A program made the translations under genes and the position numbers. From the NCBI GenBank assembly GCA_934899185.1, contig CAKXYI010000003.1:1-64000 (forward strand): DNA of 64,000 nt, read 5' to 3'. Positions 43,336 to 52,713 of the stretch are shown here, in pieces. Position 1 is the stretch's first letter. Every line of letters begins with the position of its first letter. Source of the stretch: an uncultured Lachnospiraceae bacterium. GTDB lineage: Bacteria > Bacillota > Clostridia > Lachnospirales > Lachnospiraceae. The notes under the pieces were generated by a model, which made no database searches, was not told where the DNA came from, and worked only from the letters and a program-made list of their open reading frames with translations.

Positions 43336-43992
43336 CTACCCTTCGATTGATAATGCCTGTTTTAACTCACCGATCAATTTGGTGATGCGTTCATATTCCA
43401 TTTTCATGCTGACCTGATTGACGACCATACGCGCAGACAAAGGACAGACTTCCTCTAAGACTTCCAGTCCGTTTTCCCGCAGGGTTGAGCCAGTCTCAAC
43501 GATATCTACGATCACTTCGGACAGTCCAACGATCGGTGCCAGTTCGATTGAACCGTTCAACTTGATGATCTCAACCGTCTGATGTTTCTCATTATAAAAA
43601 TAATTCTTGGCGATCCTCGGATATTTTGTGGCTACACGGATCAGTTCCTGGTGCTGCAGGAGTTCCTTGGATTCCTTTGGTCCACAGACGCACATGCGGC
43701 ATTTTCCAAAGCCAAGATCTAATACCTCATAAATATTTCTGGCTTCCTCTAAGATCGTATCCTCTCCCACAATGCCGATGTCAGCCGCGCCATATTCAAC
43801 ATAGGTTGGCACATCCGGTCCTTTGGCAAGAAAAAAGCGGAGTTTTAAATCTTCGTTTACAAAAATGAGTTTTCTGGTGTCCGGATCTTTCATCTCCTCA
43901 CAAGTAATGCCGATCTTTTCAAAAGTGGCAAGCGTCTGCTTTGCCAAACGTCCCTTTCCCAGGGCAAAAGTCAGATATCTTTGTTCTTCCAT
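43336..43992 (-). CDS. hisG: ATP phosphoribosyltransferase, short form
   Basis: HisG starts histidine synthesis by joining ATP to PRPP. At 218 residues it is the short form without the C-terminal regulatory domain, and so needs HisZ, which is encoded just upstream. The PRPP-binding region is in IVDIVETGSTLRENGL (~157-172). ATG 43992 follows TTGGAGGACG; the hisZ stop lies two bases before it, so translation is probably coupled. Confidence 0.96.
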   Translation of the reverse strand: MEEQRYLTFALGKGRLAKQTLATFEKIGITCEEMKDPDTRKLIFVNEDLKLRFFLAKGPDVPTYVEYGAADIGIVGEDTILEEARNIYEVLDLGFGKCRMCVCGPKESKELLQHQELIRVATKYPRIAKNYFYNEKHQTVEIIKLNGSIELAPIVGLSEVIVDIVETGSTLRENGLEVLEEVCPLSARMVVNQVSMKMEYERITKLIGELKQALSIEG

Positions 43993-43993
43993 C

Positions 43994-45181
43994 TTATTCG
44001 TCCTCCAATACAATGATCTTTTGTCCCTGATACCGCTGGCGGTAATCTGCTATGCTGTGGCTGCCAAGATCCATCAGATGCAGGCGGACATTCTTACCTG
44101 CATTTCGCAGTTCTTCTGCGGTCGTGGCAGCAATTTTTCTCTGCAGCGGTGTGTATAGGATGATCTCTGATTTCTGTCCTGCCGACACGGCAATCTTTTG
44201 TCGATCCAATGCCAGTAAAAGTTGGTCTACCATAAGGGCAAAGCCGATCGCCGGAGCCTCTTTTCCAAAGTAGGACAAAAGCCCATCATAACGTCCACCC
44301 TTTACAATCGGTTCGCCACTCCCGAAGGTATAGCCGCTAAATAAGATGCCGGTATAATAACTGTAAGAACTGATTAGACCCAGTTCAAATGAAATATATT
44401 TTGTCACATCATACACTTCAAGAAGTTCATAAAGTTCCTGAAGATAAGAAAGGGCATCCGCCACCCCTGGGAAACGAAGGGCGATCTCTTTCATACCTAC
44501 CCATTCTTTTGGACTGGCATACATCTTTCCCAACATGGAAAAGAGGCTACGCAGATCATTCGTCACCTGATGACGATCCAGAAATTCATCAACACCGAAA
44601 AAGTTTTTATTTAAGATCAGGTCGCGTAAGTTTTCTTCTGCTTCTGCATCAAAATCTGCAGCTTTTATGAGTTGGCGGAAAAGATCTGCATGGCCGATAC
44701 TGATCTGGAACTGTTCTAAGCCGACAGCCTTTAAGTTATTGACGACAAGGGCTATGATCTCGCCGTCAGCATCGACCGAATTTTCTCCGATGAACTCGAC
44801 ACCCAACTGGGTACTTTCCTTGAGCCTGCCCTGATAACTGTTATTATTGATAAAGACATTTCCCTCGTAGCAAAGACGTACCGGCTCGGTCTCGATTGGA
44901 AAATACTTGGATGCTGCCCTTGCGATGGATGGGGTCATATCTGGACGCAGGACCAAGGTATTGCCCTCACGGTCAAAAAATTTGTATAGGTCTTTTGACG
45001 GTGTGGTCCCCACTTCCTGTCCGAAGATATCAAAGAATTCAAAGGTCGGTGTCTCAATGAAACGATAGCCGTAAGATTGTATGACCTGTCGCATCCGATC
45101 TAAGATATAATGCTTTTTTTCACATTCATCATTGTAAATATCGCGAACACCTTCCGGGGTATGTAATCTCTTATTTTGCAT
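43994..45181 (-). CDS. hisZ: ATP phosphoribosyltransferase regulatory subunit HisZ
   Basis: HisZ is a histidyl-tRNA-synthetase paralogue that binds short HisG and gives it histidine feedback control. The 395-residue protein begins HTPEGVRDIYNDECEKK, has LRPDMTPSIAR (motif 2-like) and ends in the catalytic-core-like GGRYDGLLSYFGKEAPAIGFA, but has no anticodon-binding domain of full length. A clear promoter stands ahead of it, so it heads the his operon. The adjacent short hisG makes HisZ far more likely than HisRS. Confidence 0.95.
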   Translation of the reverse strand: MQNKRLHTPEGVRDIYNDECEKKHYILDRMRQVIQSYGYRFIETPTFEFFDIFGQEVGTTPSKDLYKFFDREGNTLVLRPDMTPSIARAASKYFPIETEPVRLCYEGNVFINNNSYQGRLKESTQLGVEFIGENSVDADGEIIALVVNNLKAVGLEQFQISIGHADLFRQLIKAADFDAEAEENLRDLILNKNFFGVDEFLDRHQVTNDLRSLFSMLGKMYASPKEWVGMKEIALRFPGVADALSYLQELYELLEVYDVTKYISFELGLISSYSYYTGILFSGYTFGSGEPIVKGGRYDGLLSYFGKEAPAIGFALMVDQLLLALDRQKIAVSAGQKSEIILYTPLQRKIAATTAEELRNAGKNVRLHLMDLGSHSIADYRQRYQGQKIIVLEDE

Positions 45182-45239
45182 AGTTTATGGCTCCTTTAAA
45201 CTTTATCATGGTGCAGTGGTAAATAACTAAACTATCCAT

Positions 45240-45268
45240 ATTATAGGAAAAGAAAGAGCAACTGTCAA
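45240..45268 (-). promoter_or_regulatory. his operon promoter
   Basis: Reading leftward, TTGACA (45263-45268) and TATAAT (45240-45245) match the consensus fully with a 17-base spacer. The TGA inside the -35 box is the recU stop codon. The leader to hisZ is about 50 bases, with no T-box or leader peptide that I can see. Confidence 0.85.
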
Positions 45269-45801
45269 GCATCCCGCATAGATAAATCTTTCTGCAAAAG
45301 ATCCAGATAAGGAACAAAAATACCGGGCTTTGCATGAAAGAAAAAATCGTGATCCAGTTCTTCATAGCGAAAGCTCTTGCGACCGCCTTCCTGACCGCGT
45401 TTCCAATAGCGCATGACTTCCTCTAAGCGCAGATAATAAAATTCATCGCGATGGGTAAAGTAGAGCAGAAAAAATGCCATGCCCTGTTGCTTTTCAAAAG
45501 TCTGCATAAAGTTGATCTGGTGTTCATGGATGTTCTGCAAGGGAAAAAGGTCACTGTGACATTCCTTGGCGTCAAAGCAGACTGGGATCCCCTGTACAAC
45601 CCCGATATAATCGATGGTACTTTTTTTGTCAAAATAAGCTAAAGTGATGTGTCTGGTGTCCTTGTCAATGTTGATTGGCGTGATCGGCGTCGGTACTTTT
45701 TGGATCAGACAAAGATTACTGTTCTCGTAAATATCATTTGTGCGGTTGATCAAGTCCTCAAAGGTCGATCCACGCAATCCTCTGGAATGCCATGTTGCCA
45801 T
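45265..45801 (-). CDS. recU: RecU-type Holliday junction resolvase
   Basis: The 178-residue protein matches RecU, which cuts four-way DNA junctions in Firmicutes: HSRGLRGSTFEDLINRTND at the N-terminus, and the nuclease core STIDYIGVVQG ... CFDAKEC with the Asp, Glu and Lys metal site (~62-80), then HEHQINFM. In Bacillus recU is paired with ponA; here it follows a pseudouridine synthase gene by two bases. Slightly shorter than the Bacillus protein. Confidence 0.88.
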   Translation of the reverse strand: MATWHSRGLRGSTFEDLINRTNDIYENSNLCLIQKVPTPITPINIDKDTRHITLAYFDKKSTIDYIGVVQGIPVCFDAKECHSDLFPLQNIHEHQINFMQTFEKQQGMAFFLLYFTHRDEFYYLRLEEVMRYWKRGQEGGRKSFRYEELDHDFFFHAKPGIFVPYLDLLQKDLSMRDA

Positions 45802-45803
45802 AA

Positions 45804-46754
45804 TTATCCTCTCATAATCTGTGAAAAAAATTCCGGTTCGTCTGCGATAAAAGTCCGTCCATCCGGCAGTGTAATGGAATAGGCATGGAGCAGTTGGAAT
45901 CTGACAGAAAAATCCTGGCGGAGTTTTTGATTCCAGACCACATCTCCATACTTGGGATCTCCGGCGATGGGATGTCCGATCGATGCCAGATGAGCGCGGA
46001 TCTGGTGACTGCGTCCTGTGATCAGATGCACTTCTAAAAGTGTGGCATTAGGTCCTATAGCAAGCGGACGATAGGCGGTCTCGATTGCCTTGGCATCCTG
46101 AAGTTCTTCAGAAAGGATCTGTACCTGATTGGAACGCTCATCTTTCAGCAAATAGCCCTTTAAATGCATTTCGTCTTCTACTTTGCCGCGAACGATGCAG
46201 TGGTAGATCTTTTTGGCACTACGGTCGCGCAGCATATCCGATAGCATCTGCTGTCCCATCAGTGATTTCCCGGCAAGCACGATTCCGGATGTATTGCGAT
46301 CCAGACGGTTGGCAACCGAGGGATGAAAGACGGCATATGTCTCCTCCGATAAGCACCCTTCATGGATCAGATAAGAAAGGATGCGCTCATTTAAGGAAAT
46401 ATCGGAATCCTTTGCCTTCTGTGACAGCATGCCGCTTGGCTTATTGACGATCAGCATGAGGTCATCCTCATAGATCACTTGAAGTTCATGAGGTACTTGA
46501 AGCAGTTTCTGATATTCCGAAGAAACTGCAGATCCACCCCGCATCTTGGAAAAGGTCTCATCTGAAAAAAACACCTGGATCTTATCTCCCGCCTGCAGGA
46601 TTTCGGATCCATCCGCCTTTTTCTTATTCAGGGTAATGTTCTTTTTGCGCAGCATTTTATATAAGAATCCGCCACCGGCAGCCTTAAAGTATTTCTTTAA
46701 GAACTTGTCAAAACGTTGTTTTTCCTGGCTGGAAGTAATCTCTATCTCTGTCAT
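45804..46754 (-). CDS. RluA-family pseudouridine synthase
   Basis: The 316-residue protein has an N-terminal S4 domain (RFDKFLKKYFKAA..., ~13-70) and the pseudouridine synthase domain with catalytic Asp in VANRLDRNTSGIVLAG (~151) and LITGRSHQIRAHL. These are RluC/RluA-type features; the target uridine is not predictable. It starts five bases after ygiQ ends and is followed by recU. Confidence 0.93.
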   Translation of the reverse strand: MTEIEITSSQEKQRFDKFLKKYFKAAGGGFLYKMLRKKNITLNKKKADGSEILQAGDKIQVFFSDETFSKMRGGSAVSSEYQKLLQVPHELQVIYEDDLMLIVNKPSGMLSQKAKDSDISLNERILSYLIHEGCLSEETYAVFHPSVANRLDRNTSGIVLAGKSLMGQQMLSDMLRDRSAKKIYHCIVRGKVEDEMHLKGYLLKDERSNQVQILSEELQDAKAIETAYRPLAIGPNATLLEVHLITGRSHQIRAHLASIGHPIAGDPKYGDVVWNQKLRQDFSVRFQLLHAYSITLPDGRTFIADEPEFFSQIMRG

Positions 46755-46759
46755 AAGAC

Positions 46760-48691
46760 CTATCGTTTTCCTTTCCTGTTTGCGCGTGGACGCTGTGTGG
46801 CTTTTTTACTATGCTGCCGCTTATCTTTGGATGGATATTTACCATCCTGTTTTTTCTTATGGTTTTGCCCCTGCTTTTCCTCTGCTAATTTTCGCGGGCG
46901 AATCAGACACTGCTTATCAAAACCGATCAGATCCTCCCGATGTTCTTTCTTAAGTGCTTCATAGACCAGATCATAGTTCTTTGGATTTCGGTACTGGATG
47001 AGGGCACGCTGCATGGCTTTTTCATGCGGATTGTGCGCCACATAAACCGGCTCCATAGTTGCCGGATCCAGCCCTGTATAATACATACAGGTGGATATGG
47101 TCGATGGGGTCGGGTAAAAATCCTGTACCTGTTCCGGCATATAGCCAAGATCTCGCAGATATTCCGCCAAAGCAATGGCATCCTTTAAGGTAGAGCCCGG
47201 ATGTGATGACATCAGATATGGTACAAGGTATTGTTTCTTTCCGATCTTTTCGTTGATCTTGCGGTATTTGTCCTTGAAACGATCATAGACGGCTACCGGT
47301 GGCTTTCCCATGTATTTTAAGACATTGTCACTGATATGTTCCGGCGCCACTTTTAACTGGCCGCTGACGTGATATTGGCACAATTCCCGGAAAAAGGAAT
47401 CATCCGGATCTTCCAACAAATAATCAAAACGGATACCGGATCGCACAAAGACCTTTTTTACTCCCGGCAAAGCGCGCAATTTGCGGAGGAGTTTTAAATA
47501 ATCCTTGTGGTCGACCGTCAGATTTTTGCAAGGCTTTGGAAAAAGGCACTGCTTGTTCATACAAACACCCTTGGTCAACTGTTTTTGACAGGATGGGTGG
47601 CGAAAATTGGCGGTAGGTCCTCCAACGTCATGGATATAACCTTTAAAATCCTTATCCCGGATCATACACTCTGCTTCCGCAAGAATGGAGTCATGGCTGC
47701 GCGTTTGTACGATACGCCCCTGATGGAAGGTCAGGGCACAGAAATTGCAGCCGCCAAAACAGCCGCGGTTGCTGATCAGGCTGAACTTGACCTCAGAAAT
47801 GGCAGGAATCCCGCCGTCTTTTTCGTAGATGGGATGATAGGTGCGCATATAAGGCAAGGCATAAACATCATCCATTTCCTGCACAGAAAGCGGCTTTTGC
47901 GGTGGATTTTGTACGACATAGACACCGTGCGGATAGGCTTCTGCCATCTTTTTGGCGCTAAAAGCATCCGTATTCTGATACTGGGTATAAAAACTCTTGG
48001 CATATGCCTCTTTGCTGGAAGAAATCTCCTCATAAGACGGCAAAAGAATGGCATCTTCGATAAAAGAAGTATCCTGTGTCCGAAAAACAGTTCCGCGGAT
48101 ATAGGTGATATCCTTGACATCGATACCTGCGGCAAGTGCCTCTGCGATCTCTATGATAGATCGTTCACCCATACCATAAGAGATCAGGTCAGCCCCGGAA
48201 TCCATGAGAATGGAACGTTTGACCTTATTTGACCAATAGTCATAATGTGCCAGACGACGCAGACTGCCTTCGATACCACCAATGATGATCGGTGTATGCT
48301 TGTAAGTCCTGCGAATCAGATTACAATAGACGATCGAGGCATAATCCGGGCGTTTTCCCATGAGGCCTCCCGGAGAAAAGGCATCGGTCTGTCGTCTCTT
48401 TTTGGAGACGGAATAATGATTGACCATGGAATCCATATTGCCACCGGAAACCAAAAAGCCAAGACGCGGCTCGCCCAGAATGCTGATAGATGCATCATCT
48501 TTCCAATCCGGCTGGGCTATGATCCCCACGCTGTAGCCGTAAGATTCCAAGAGACGCGTGATAATGGCATGACCAAAGGACGGATGATCCACATAGGCAT
48601 CCCCGCATACATAGACAAAATCCAATTGGTCTATGCCGCGTCTTTTCATATCTTCTTTTGAAATCGGTAAAAAATCATGTGCTGCTTCCAT
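46760..48691 (-). CDS. YgiQ-family radical SAM protein
   Basis: The 643-residue protein has an N-terminal YgiQ domain ([28 protein letters not shown]), a radical SAM core with the cluster motif [12 protein letters not shown] (~307-318), and a basic, low-complexity C-terminal tail (~600-643) rich in Lys, Gln and Arg that probably binds nucleic acid. YgiQ has no proven reaction. It begins 14 bases after a HAD phosphatase gene. Confidence 0.93.
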   Translation of the reverse strand: MEAAHDFLPISKEDMKRRGIDQLDFVYVCGDAYVDHPSFGHAIITRLLESYGYSVGIIAQPDWKDDASISILGEPRLGFLVSGGNMDSMVNHYSVSKKRRQTDAFSPGGLMGKRPDYASIVYCNLIRRTYKHTPIIIGGIEGSLRRLAHYDYWSNKVKRSILMDSGADLISYGMGERSIIEIAEALAAGIDVKDITYIRGTVFRTQDTSFIEDAILLPSYEEISSSKEAYAKSFYTQYQNTDAFSAKKMAEAYPHGVYVVQNPPQKPLSVQEMDDVYALPYMRTYHPIYEKDGGIPAISEVKFSLISNRGCFGGCNFCALTFHQGRIVQTRSHDSILAEAECMIRDKDFKGYIHDVGGPTANFRHPSCQKQLTKGVCMNKQCLFPKPCKNLTVDHKDYLKLLRKLRALPGVKKVFVRSGIRFDYLLEDPDDSFFRELCQYHVSGQLKVAPEHISDNVLKYMGKPPVAVYDRFKDKYRKINEKIGKKQYLVPYLMSSHPGSTLKDAIALAEYLRDLGYMPEQVQDFYPTPSTISTCMYYTGLDPATMEPVYVAHNPHEKAMQRALIQYRNPKNYDLVYEALKKEHREDLIGFDKQCLIRPRKLAEEKQGQNHKKKQDGKYPSKDKRQHSKKATQRPRANRKGKR

Positions 48692-48705
48692 ACTAATGTC
48701 CTGTT

Positions 48706-49350
48706 CTAATCCAATTGCCTGTAATCCGTAATGTAATAGTCTGCCAAGGCTTTCTTTTCTGCCGTAATATCCTTGGAATAATCATCGTAGACCGCACAGA
48801 CCTTCATGCCTGCATTTTTTGCTGCCATGATACCCGGACAGATGTCCTCAAATACCAGACAGTCCTTTGGCTGTACACCTAAATGTTCTGCCACTTTTAA
48901 ATAGATATCCGGCGCCGGTTTACCGCGCTCAACTTCATTTCCGGTCAAAAAATAATCAATATAATCTTGCATTCCCAGTGCGTCCGCAACCGCCTGCAAC
49001 AATTCCTTGGAGTTGCTGGTCGCAATCCCTGTGGCAATGCCATCCCTTCGTAATCTTTGCAAAAATTCCTCTGCTCCCGGCTTCCAGGTCACCTGATTGG
49101 CATAGGCATCCATTGCCATGGCATTCCATTCTGCCATCATGGTATCAATGTCATCTGTGATGCCAAATTCTTTTTGAAAAAAGCAGGCAGTTTCCCGCAT
49201 ACTCATGCCCTCAATATCTTTTTGCAGGCTTTGGGGCATAGGTAAATGCCGCTTTCCCAGATAATCCAGATCGATCTGCTTCCAGACCCACATGGAATCT
49301 ACCAATGTGCCGTCCAGATCAAAGAGGACTGCCTTTATATTCTCTAACAT
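48706..49350 (-). CDS. HAD-family hydrolase (beta-phosphoglucomutase-like)
   Basis: The 214-residue protein has HAD motif [13 protein letters not shown] (~10-21), a helical cap (~20-85), motif II in GIATSNSKE, a motif III lysine in [16 protein letters not shown] and motif IV in [11 protein letters not shown]. It is of the subgroup that contains phosphoglycolate phosphatase and beta-phosphoglucomutase; the substrate is open. Its ATG at 49350 lies 32 bases inside the end of the pseudouridine synthase gene. Confidence 0.92.
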   Translation of the reverse strand: MLENIKAVLFDLDGTLVDSMWVWKQIDLDYLGKRHLPMPQSLQKDIEGMSMRETACFFQKEFGITDDIDTMMAEWNAMAMDAYANQVTWKPGAEEFLQRLRRDGIATGIATSNSKELLQAVADALGMQDYIDYFLTGNEVERGKPAPDIYLKVAEHLGVQPKDCLVFEDICPGIMAAKNAGMKVCAVYDDYSKDITAEKKALADYYITDYRQLD

Positions 49351-50041
49351 AGTTCATTTCCTTTTCTGTCAATGTGCGATACTTTCCTTTTTCCAAAGAA
49401 CCTTCTAAGTGAAATTTGCCCATAGATAGGCGTTTCAAATATAGGACTTCTTTACCGCTTGCATGCACCATGCGTTTCACCTGATGATACATACCCTCGG
49501 AGATCGTGATATAGACGTGTGTCGGATCTTCCGGATCCAGAACCAGTTCAGCCGGTTTGGTCAATCTTTTTTCTCCGATGTCGATCCCTTCCGCAAAAAG
49601 CTGGATATCGGCAGGCTCTGCCGGAGCATCTAAATAAGCCAGGTAGGTCTTTTGTACATGCTTTTTGGGGCTGAGCAAAGCGTGGGATAAAGCACCATCA
49701 TTGGTGATCAGCAAAAGTCCCTCGGTATCCAGATCCAGCCGTCCTACCGTGAAAAGATCTTGCTTTGCATTCATGGGTACATAGTCAAAGACGGTCGGAT
49801 GCAGGGCGTCCCTGGCGGCACAGACACAGCCTGCCGGCTTGTGAAAGAGATAATAGATAAAATCCGTATATTCTACTTTCTTTCCCTGGTATAAAACCTC
49901 ATCCTTTGTTTCATCTATCTGAAATTTGCCGTCACTGACGACAGATCCATTGACACGGACCGCTCCCTTTTTTAATATTTTTTTGATCTCGGACCGGGAA
50001 GCGATTCCTAAATTGCTCAAAAATTTATCTAATCTCATCAT
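49319..50041 (-). CDS. RsuA/RluB-type pseudouridine synthase
   Basis: The 240-residue protein has an S4 domain (MRLDKFLSNLGIASRSE...) and the RsuA-type catalytic segment VGRLDLDTEGLLLITNDG (~99-116) with the active-site Asp. This is the 16S or 23S rRNA small-domain synthase family. ATG 50041 and ATG 50038 are equivalent start choices. The gene faces ylbJ across only 31 bases, so one or both promoters must overlap coding sequence. Confidence 0.92.
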   Translation of the reverse strand: MMRLDKFLSNLGIASRSEIKKILKKGAVRVNGSVVSDGKFQIDETKDEVLYQGKKVEYTDFIYYLFHKPAGCVCAARDALHPTVFDYVPMNAKQDLFTVGRLDLDTEGLLLITNDGALSHALLSPKKHVQKTYLAYLDAPAEPADIQLFAEGIDIGEKRLTKPAELVLDPEDPTHVYITISEGMYHQVKRMVHASGKEVLYLKRLSMGKFHLEGSLEKGKYRTLTEKEMNYVREYKGSPL

Positions 50042-50072
50042 ATTTCCTATCTCGCCATCATAGAGTAACTAT

Positions 50073-51008
50073 ATGAAGTTTGGACTTGTTTTATCAATCG
50101 TTGCCATCCTGATCGCCCTATGTCAGCCACAGATCACCTTGACCGGAGCCGTCAGCGGTCTTAATATCTGGTTTTTTCAGTTATTGCCGACGTTGCTTCC
50201 TTTTATGATCCTATCCAATATCCTTTTGTCGGATCCCGTGCAGGCATACCTCTTTGACCGGATGTCACCGGATCATGCCAGAAGATTGCGTATCCTTTTT
50301 GCTGTCCTGGCAGGACTGACCTTTGGCCTGCCCATCGGTGCCAAAATGGCAAAAGACCTCTATCAAAAAGATCTCATCACCGCAAAAGAAGGACAGTTCC
50401 TTTTAAACCACTGTAATCTGATCGGACCATCCTTTGTCGGTTCTTATGTCCTGACGAAAAAATTGCAGGAGCCTGACCTATTTGGCGTTAGTCTTTTGCT
50501 CCTATACCTGCCCCATATCCTATGTCTTTTGTTCTTTTTTTCAAAAGACAAGACAAGACTTAGGCAAGAGTCTCATCCTGCCGTTAAGGCGCAAACGACA
50601 AGAAAAGCGACACCAAGACTTCGAAACTGCTTTCAAATCTTAAATGTCGCTATCATGAATGGATTTGAAACCATAACCATTCTTGGCGGTTATCTGATCC
50701 TTTTTGGTATCTTTTGTGGCTTTGTAAAAGAAATCCAATTTCTACCAACCGGTCTACGGGCTTGCATACTGGCACTTTTGGAGATCACCAGCGGCATACA
50801 TGAAATCTCACTGCTTCAAATTCCGGTCATGGGCAAATATGTATGTGCCATCCCACTGCTTGCTTTTGGCGGATTATGTACTGCCATGCAGACGTGGTCG
50901 GTCTGTATGGGCGCACCCTTTTCCATGAAAAACTATATCAAAGTCCGCCTGCTTTTTTCCCTCATAAGTGGTCTGCTTGCGATTTTCTATCTCTTTATTC
51001 TTTATTGA
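50073..51008 (+). CDS. YlbJ-like sporulation integral membrane protein
   Basis: The 311-residue polytopic membrane protein of the nucleoside-recognition/YlbJ group has about eight segments, starting with a segment at ~1-35 and FFQLLPTLLPFMILSNILL near 33-51. YlbJ is required for sporulation in Bacillus and lies near coaD and rsmD there; the same neighbours follow here, which supports the name. It is shorter than Bacillus YlbJ (about 400). The ribosome site is weak (AGAG). Its end overlaps the convergent gene by 14 bases. Confidence 0.8.
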   Translation: MKFGLVLSIVAILIALCQPQITLTGAVSGLNIWFFQLLPTLLPFMILSNILLSDPVQAYLFDRMSPDHARRLRILFAVLAGLTFGLPIGAKMAKDLYQKDLITAKEGQFLLNHCNLIGPSFVGSYVLTKKLQEPDLFGVSLLLLYLPHILCLLFFFSKDKTRLRQESHPAVKAQTTRKATPRLRNCFQILNVAIMNGFETITILGGYLILFGIFCGFVKEIQFLPTGLRACILALLEITSGIHEISLLQIPVMGKYVCAIPLLAFGGLCTAMQTWSVCMGAPFSMKNYIKVRLLFSLISGLLAIFYLFILY

Positions 51009-51657
51009 AGAAAGATTCCGGAATGTCGAGTGCCGGTACATTATCCTCAGAAGCAGTTTCTTCTGCCTTTGGTGCCGGTGTCTCAGGCTGGGCTGCCGGT
51101 GCTTCCGGCTGTTTTACTTCCTGTGGAGCCAGTTCCTGACGGTTGGCAACAACAATATCCAGATAACCCTGCATGGTCTGTAGGAAAGTCTCTGTTCTTG
51201 CCTGTGTTGTCTCCATAGAGTTTGAGATCACACTTTCGATGGTATTTAACATATCATCCGTATAAGCAATGGCTCCCATGCGGATACTGTTGGCATCTTC
51301 GGTAGCCTTATCTAACATATCCTGCGCATTTTTAGTCGCCAGCATGATGATCTCATTGGCTTTGGCGTATGCCTGTTGCATGATCTGATGCTCGCTGACC
51401 AATTCATTGGTCTGGATCTGCGCCTGGGCGATGATAGCATCTGCCTTGTTCTGTGCATCTGCTAAAATGGCCTCTTTATTGCTGATGATCTTTTGGTAAC
51501 GCTTAATCTCTTCCGGTGTCTTGGTACGCAGTTCTTCCAAAAGACTCTCTAACTCGTCTCTGTTGACGATGATCTTGGATGGAGAAAACGCAGATGGCTT
51601 ACATCCGTCTACATATTCTTCGATTTCTTCGATGATTTCTTCAATACCACTTGACAT
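50995..51657 (-). CDS. Coiled-coil protein, DivIVA / V-ATPase-subunit-like
   Basis: The 220-residue soluble protein has a short N-terminal region (~1-40), a long Ala/Gln/Lys/Glu-rich coiled coil (~45-165) and a Pro/Ala/Glu-rich tail (~170-212). Such proteins next to coaD in Clostridia are annotated as ATPase or vacuolar ATPase subunit H-like; they have neither a nucleotide-binding motif nor ATP-synthase context. A DivIVA-like scaffold role fits the build, and no other divIVA occurs in the window, but the N-terminal DivIVA lipid-binding motif is not evident. Confidence 0.65.
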   Translation of the reverse strand: MSSGIEEIIEEIEEYVDGCKPSAFSPSKIIVNRDELESLLEELRTKTPEEIKRYQKIISNKEAILADAQNKADAIIAQAQIQTNELVSEHQIMQQAYAKANEIIMLATKNAQDMLDKATEDANSIRMGAIAYTDDMLNTIESVISNSMETTQARTETFLQTMQGYLDIVVANRQELAPQEVKQPEAPAAQPETPAPKAEETASEDNVPALDIPESFFNKE

Positions 51658-51671
51658 AATAGAATCTCCTT

Positions 51672-52151
51672 TTATGAATTATACTTTGCCTGAATCAGCG
51701 GAATGATCTCCGCAGGTACAAATCTACTAATATCGCCACCATAAGAAGCGAATTCTCTTACGATAGTCGAACTCAGATAAGAATAATGCAATCCGGTCGT
51801 CAAAAAGATTGTCTCAAGTTCAGGATACTCGACTTTGTTGGTCTGTGCAATCTGAATTTCATATTCATAGTCTGTCACAGCACGCAGTCCACGGATAATG
51901 ACATTTGCCTCTTTTCTCTTGGCATAATCAACCAGAAGTCCGTCAAAAGAATCCACCGTCACATTAGGGTATTTGCTGACCAGATCATCTATCATGGCAA
52001 CCCTTTCTTCGACAGTAAACAAGGCATTTTTGGCACTGTTGTTGAGCACGCCGATGATCACCTCGTCAAAGATCTTGGCAGAACGCTCAATAATATCTAA
52101 ATGTCCGAAAGTGATCGGATCAAAACTGCCTGGATAAATCGCTCTTTTCAT
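51672..52151 (-). CDS. coaD: Phosphopantetheine adenylyltransferase
   Basis: CoaD makes dephospho-CoA from ATP and 4'-phosphopantetheine. The 159-residue protein starts [19 protein letters not shown] with the T/HxGH nucleotidyltransferase motif (as TFGH), and has [12 protein letters not shown] and [16 protein letters not shown]. Full normal length. It follows rsmD by six bases, the standard pairing. Confidence 0.97.
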   Translation of the reverse strand: MKRAIYPGSFDPITFGHLDIIERSAKIFDEVIIGVLNNSAKNALFTVEERVAMIDDLVSKYPNVTVDSFDGLLVDYAKRKEANVIIRGLRAVTDYEYEIQIAQTNKVEYPELETIFLTTGLHYSYLSSTIVREFASYGGDISRFVPAEIIPLIQAKYNS

Positions 52152-52157
52152 TTGTCT

Positions 52158-52712
52158 CTACTCATCCTTTGCTAAAAAGACATGTTTATTTGTCTTGTAA
52201 TCTTTTTCGTTTAAGATCTGATAGCCAAGATCTGTGACAAAAGAAAAATCCGTATGCAGGTCGGCTTCTACGATCACATACCCATCCTCTGCCAAGAGAT
52301 CACATTGTGCGATCGTCTCTAATACGTCATGCTCATATCCACCATGATAAGGCGGATCGATAAAAATAATATCAAACTGCATCCGCCCCTCTAAATTGCG
52401 GAGTTCATAAATGACATCCCCCGGCAATACAAAGGCATCGTCGTCAAAACGTGTATGTATGATATTGCGATGGATGCAATCCAAGGCTAATTTATTGTTC
52501 TCAATAAAGTAGGCACAGGCTGCTCCACGGCTGAGCGCCTCGATCCCCATCTGACCGCTTCCTGCAAATACATCCAAAAACTGTGCATCACACAGATCAT
52601 TCTGGATCATATTAAAAAGTGTTTCTTTGATGCGATCCTGGGTCGGTCTCGTGTGCATGCCTGATACCGTATGCAACTGCAAACGTTTTCTCGTACCGGA
52701 AATCACTCTCAT
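52158..52712 (-). CDS. rsmD: 16S rRNA (guanine(966)-N2)-methyltransferase RsmD
   Basis: The 184-residue SAM-dependent enzyme begins MRVISGTRKRLQL and has RPTQDRIKETLFNMI, the SAM-binding DVFAGSGQMGIEALSRGA (~44-61) and the catalytic IFIDPPYHGGY (DPPY motif, ~118). It methylates G966 of 16S rRNA. It follows the cinA-type gene by one base. Confidence 0.95.
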   Translation of the reverse strand: MRVISGTRKRLQLHTVSGMHTRPTQDRIKETLFNMIQNDLCDAQFLDVFAGSGQMGIEALSRGAACAYFIENNKLALDCIHRNIIHTRFDDDAFVLPGDVIYELRNLEGRMQFDIIFIDPPYHGGYEHDVLETIAQCDLLAEDGYVIVEADLHTDFSFVTDLGYQILNEKDYKTNKHVFLAKDE

Positions 52713-52713
52713 T

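Noticed and set aside
45181..45240. Possible T-box or histidine leader peptide ahead of hisZ
   Set aside because: The leader is only about 50 bases, with no run of His codons, no specifier-like bulge and no terminator/antiterminator pair.
45982..46754. The three pseudouridine synthases (27.6, 45.8 and 49.3 kb) as a gene-duplication array
   Set aside because: They belong to two families with distinct partners (lspA, recU, HAD gene) and different targets; multiple copies are normal in bacteria.
47507..48232. 241-codon open frame on the + strand inside ygiQ
   Set aside because: It is antisense to a well-conserved radical SAM gene; composition and lack of start signals mark it as a shadow frame.
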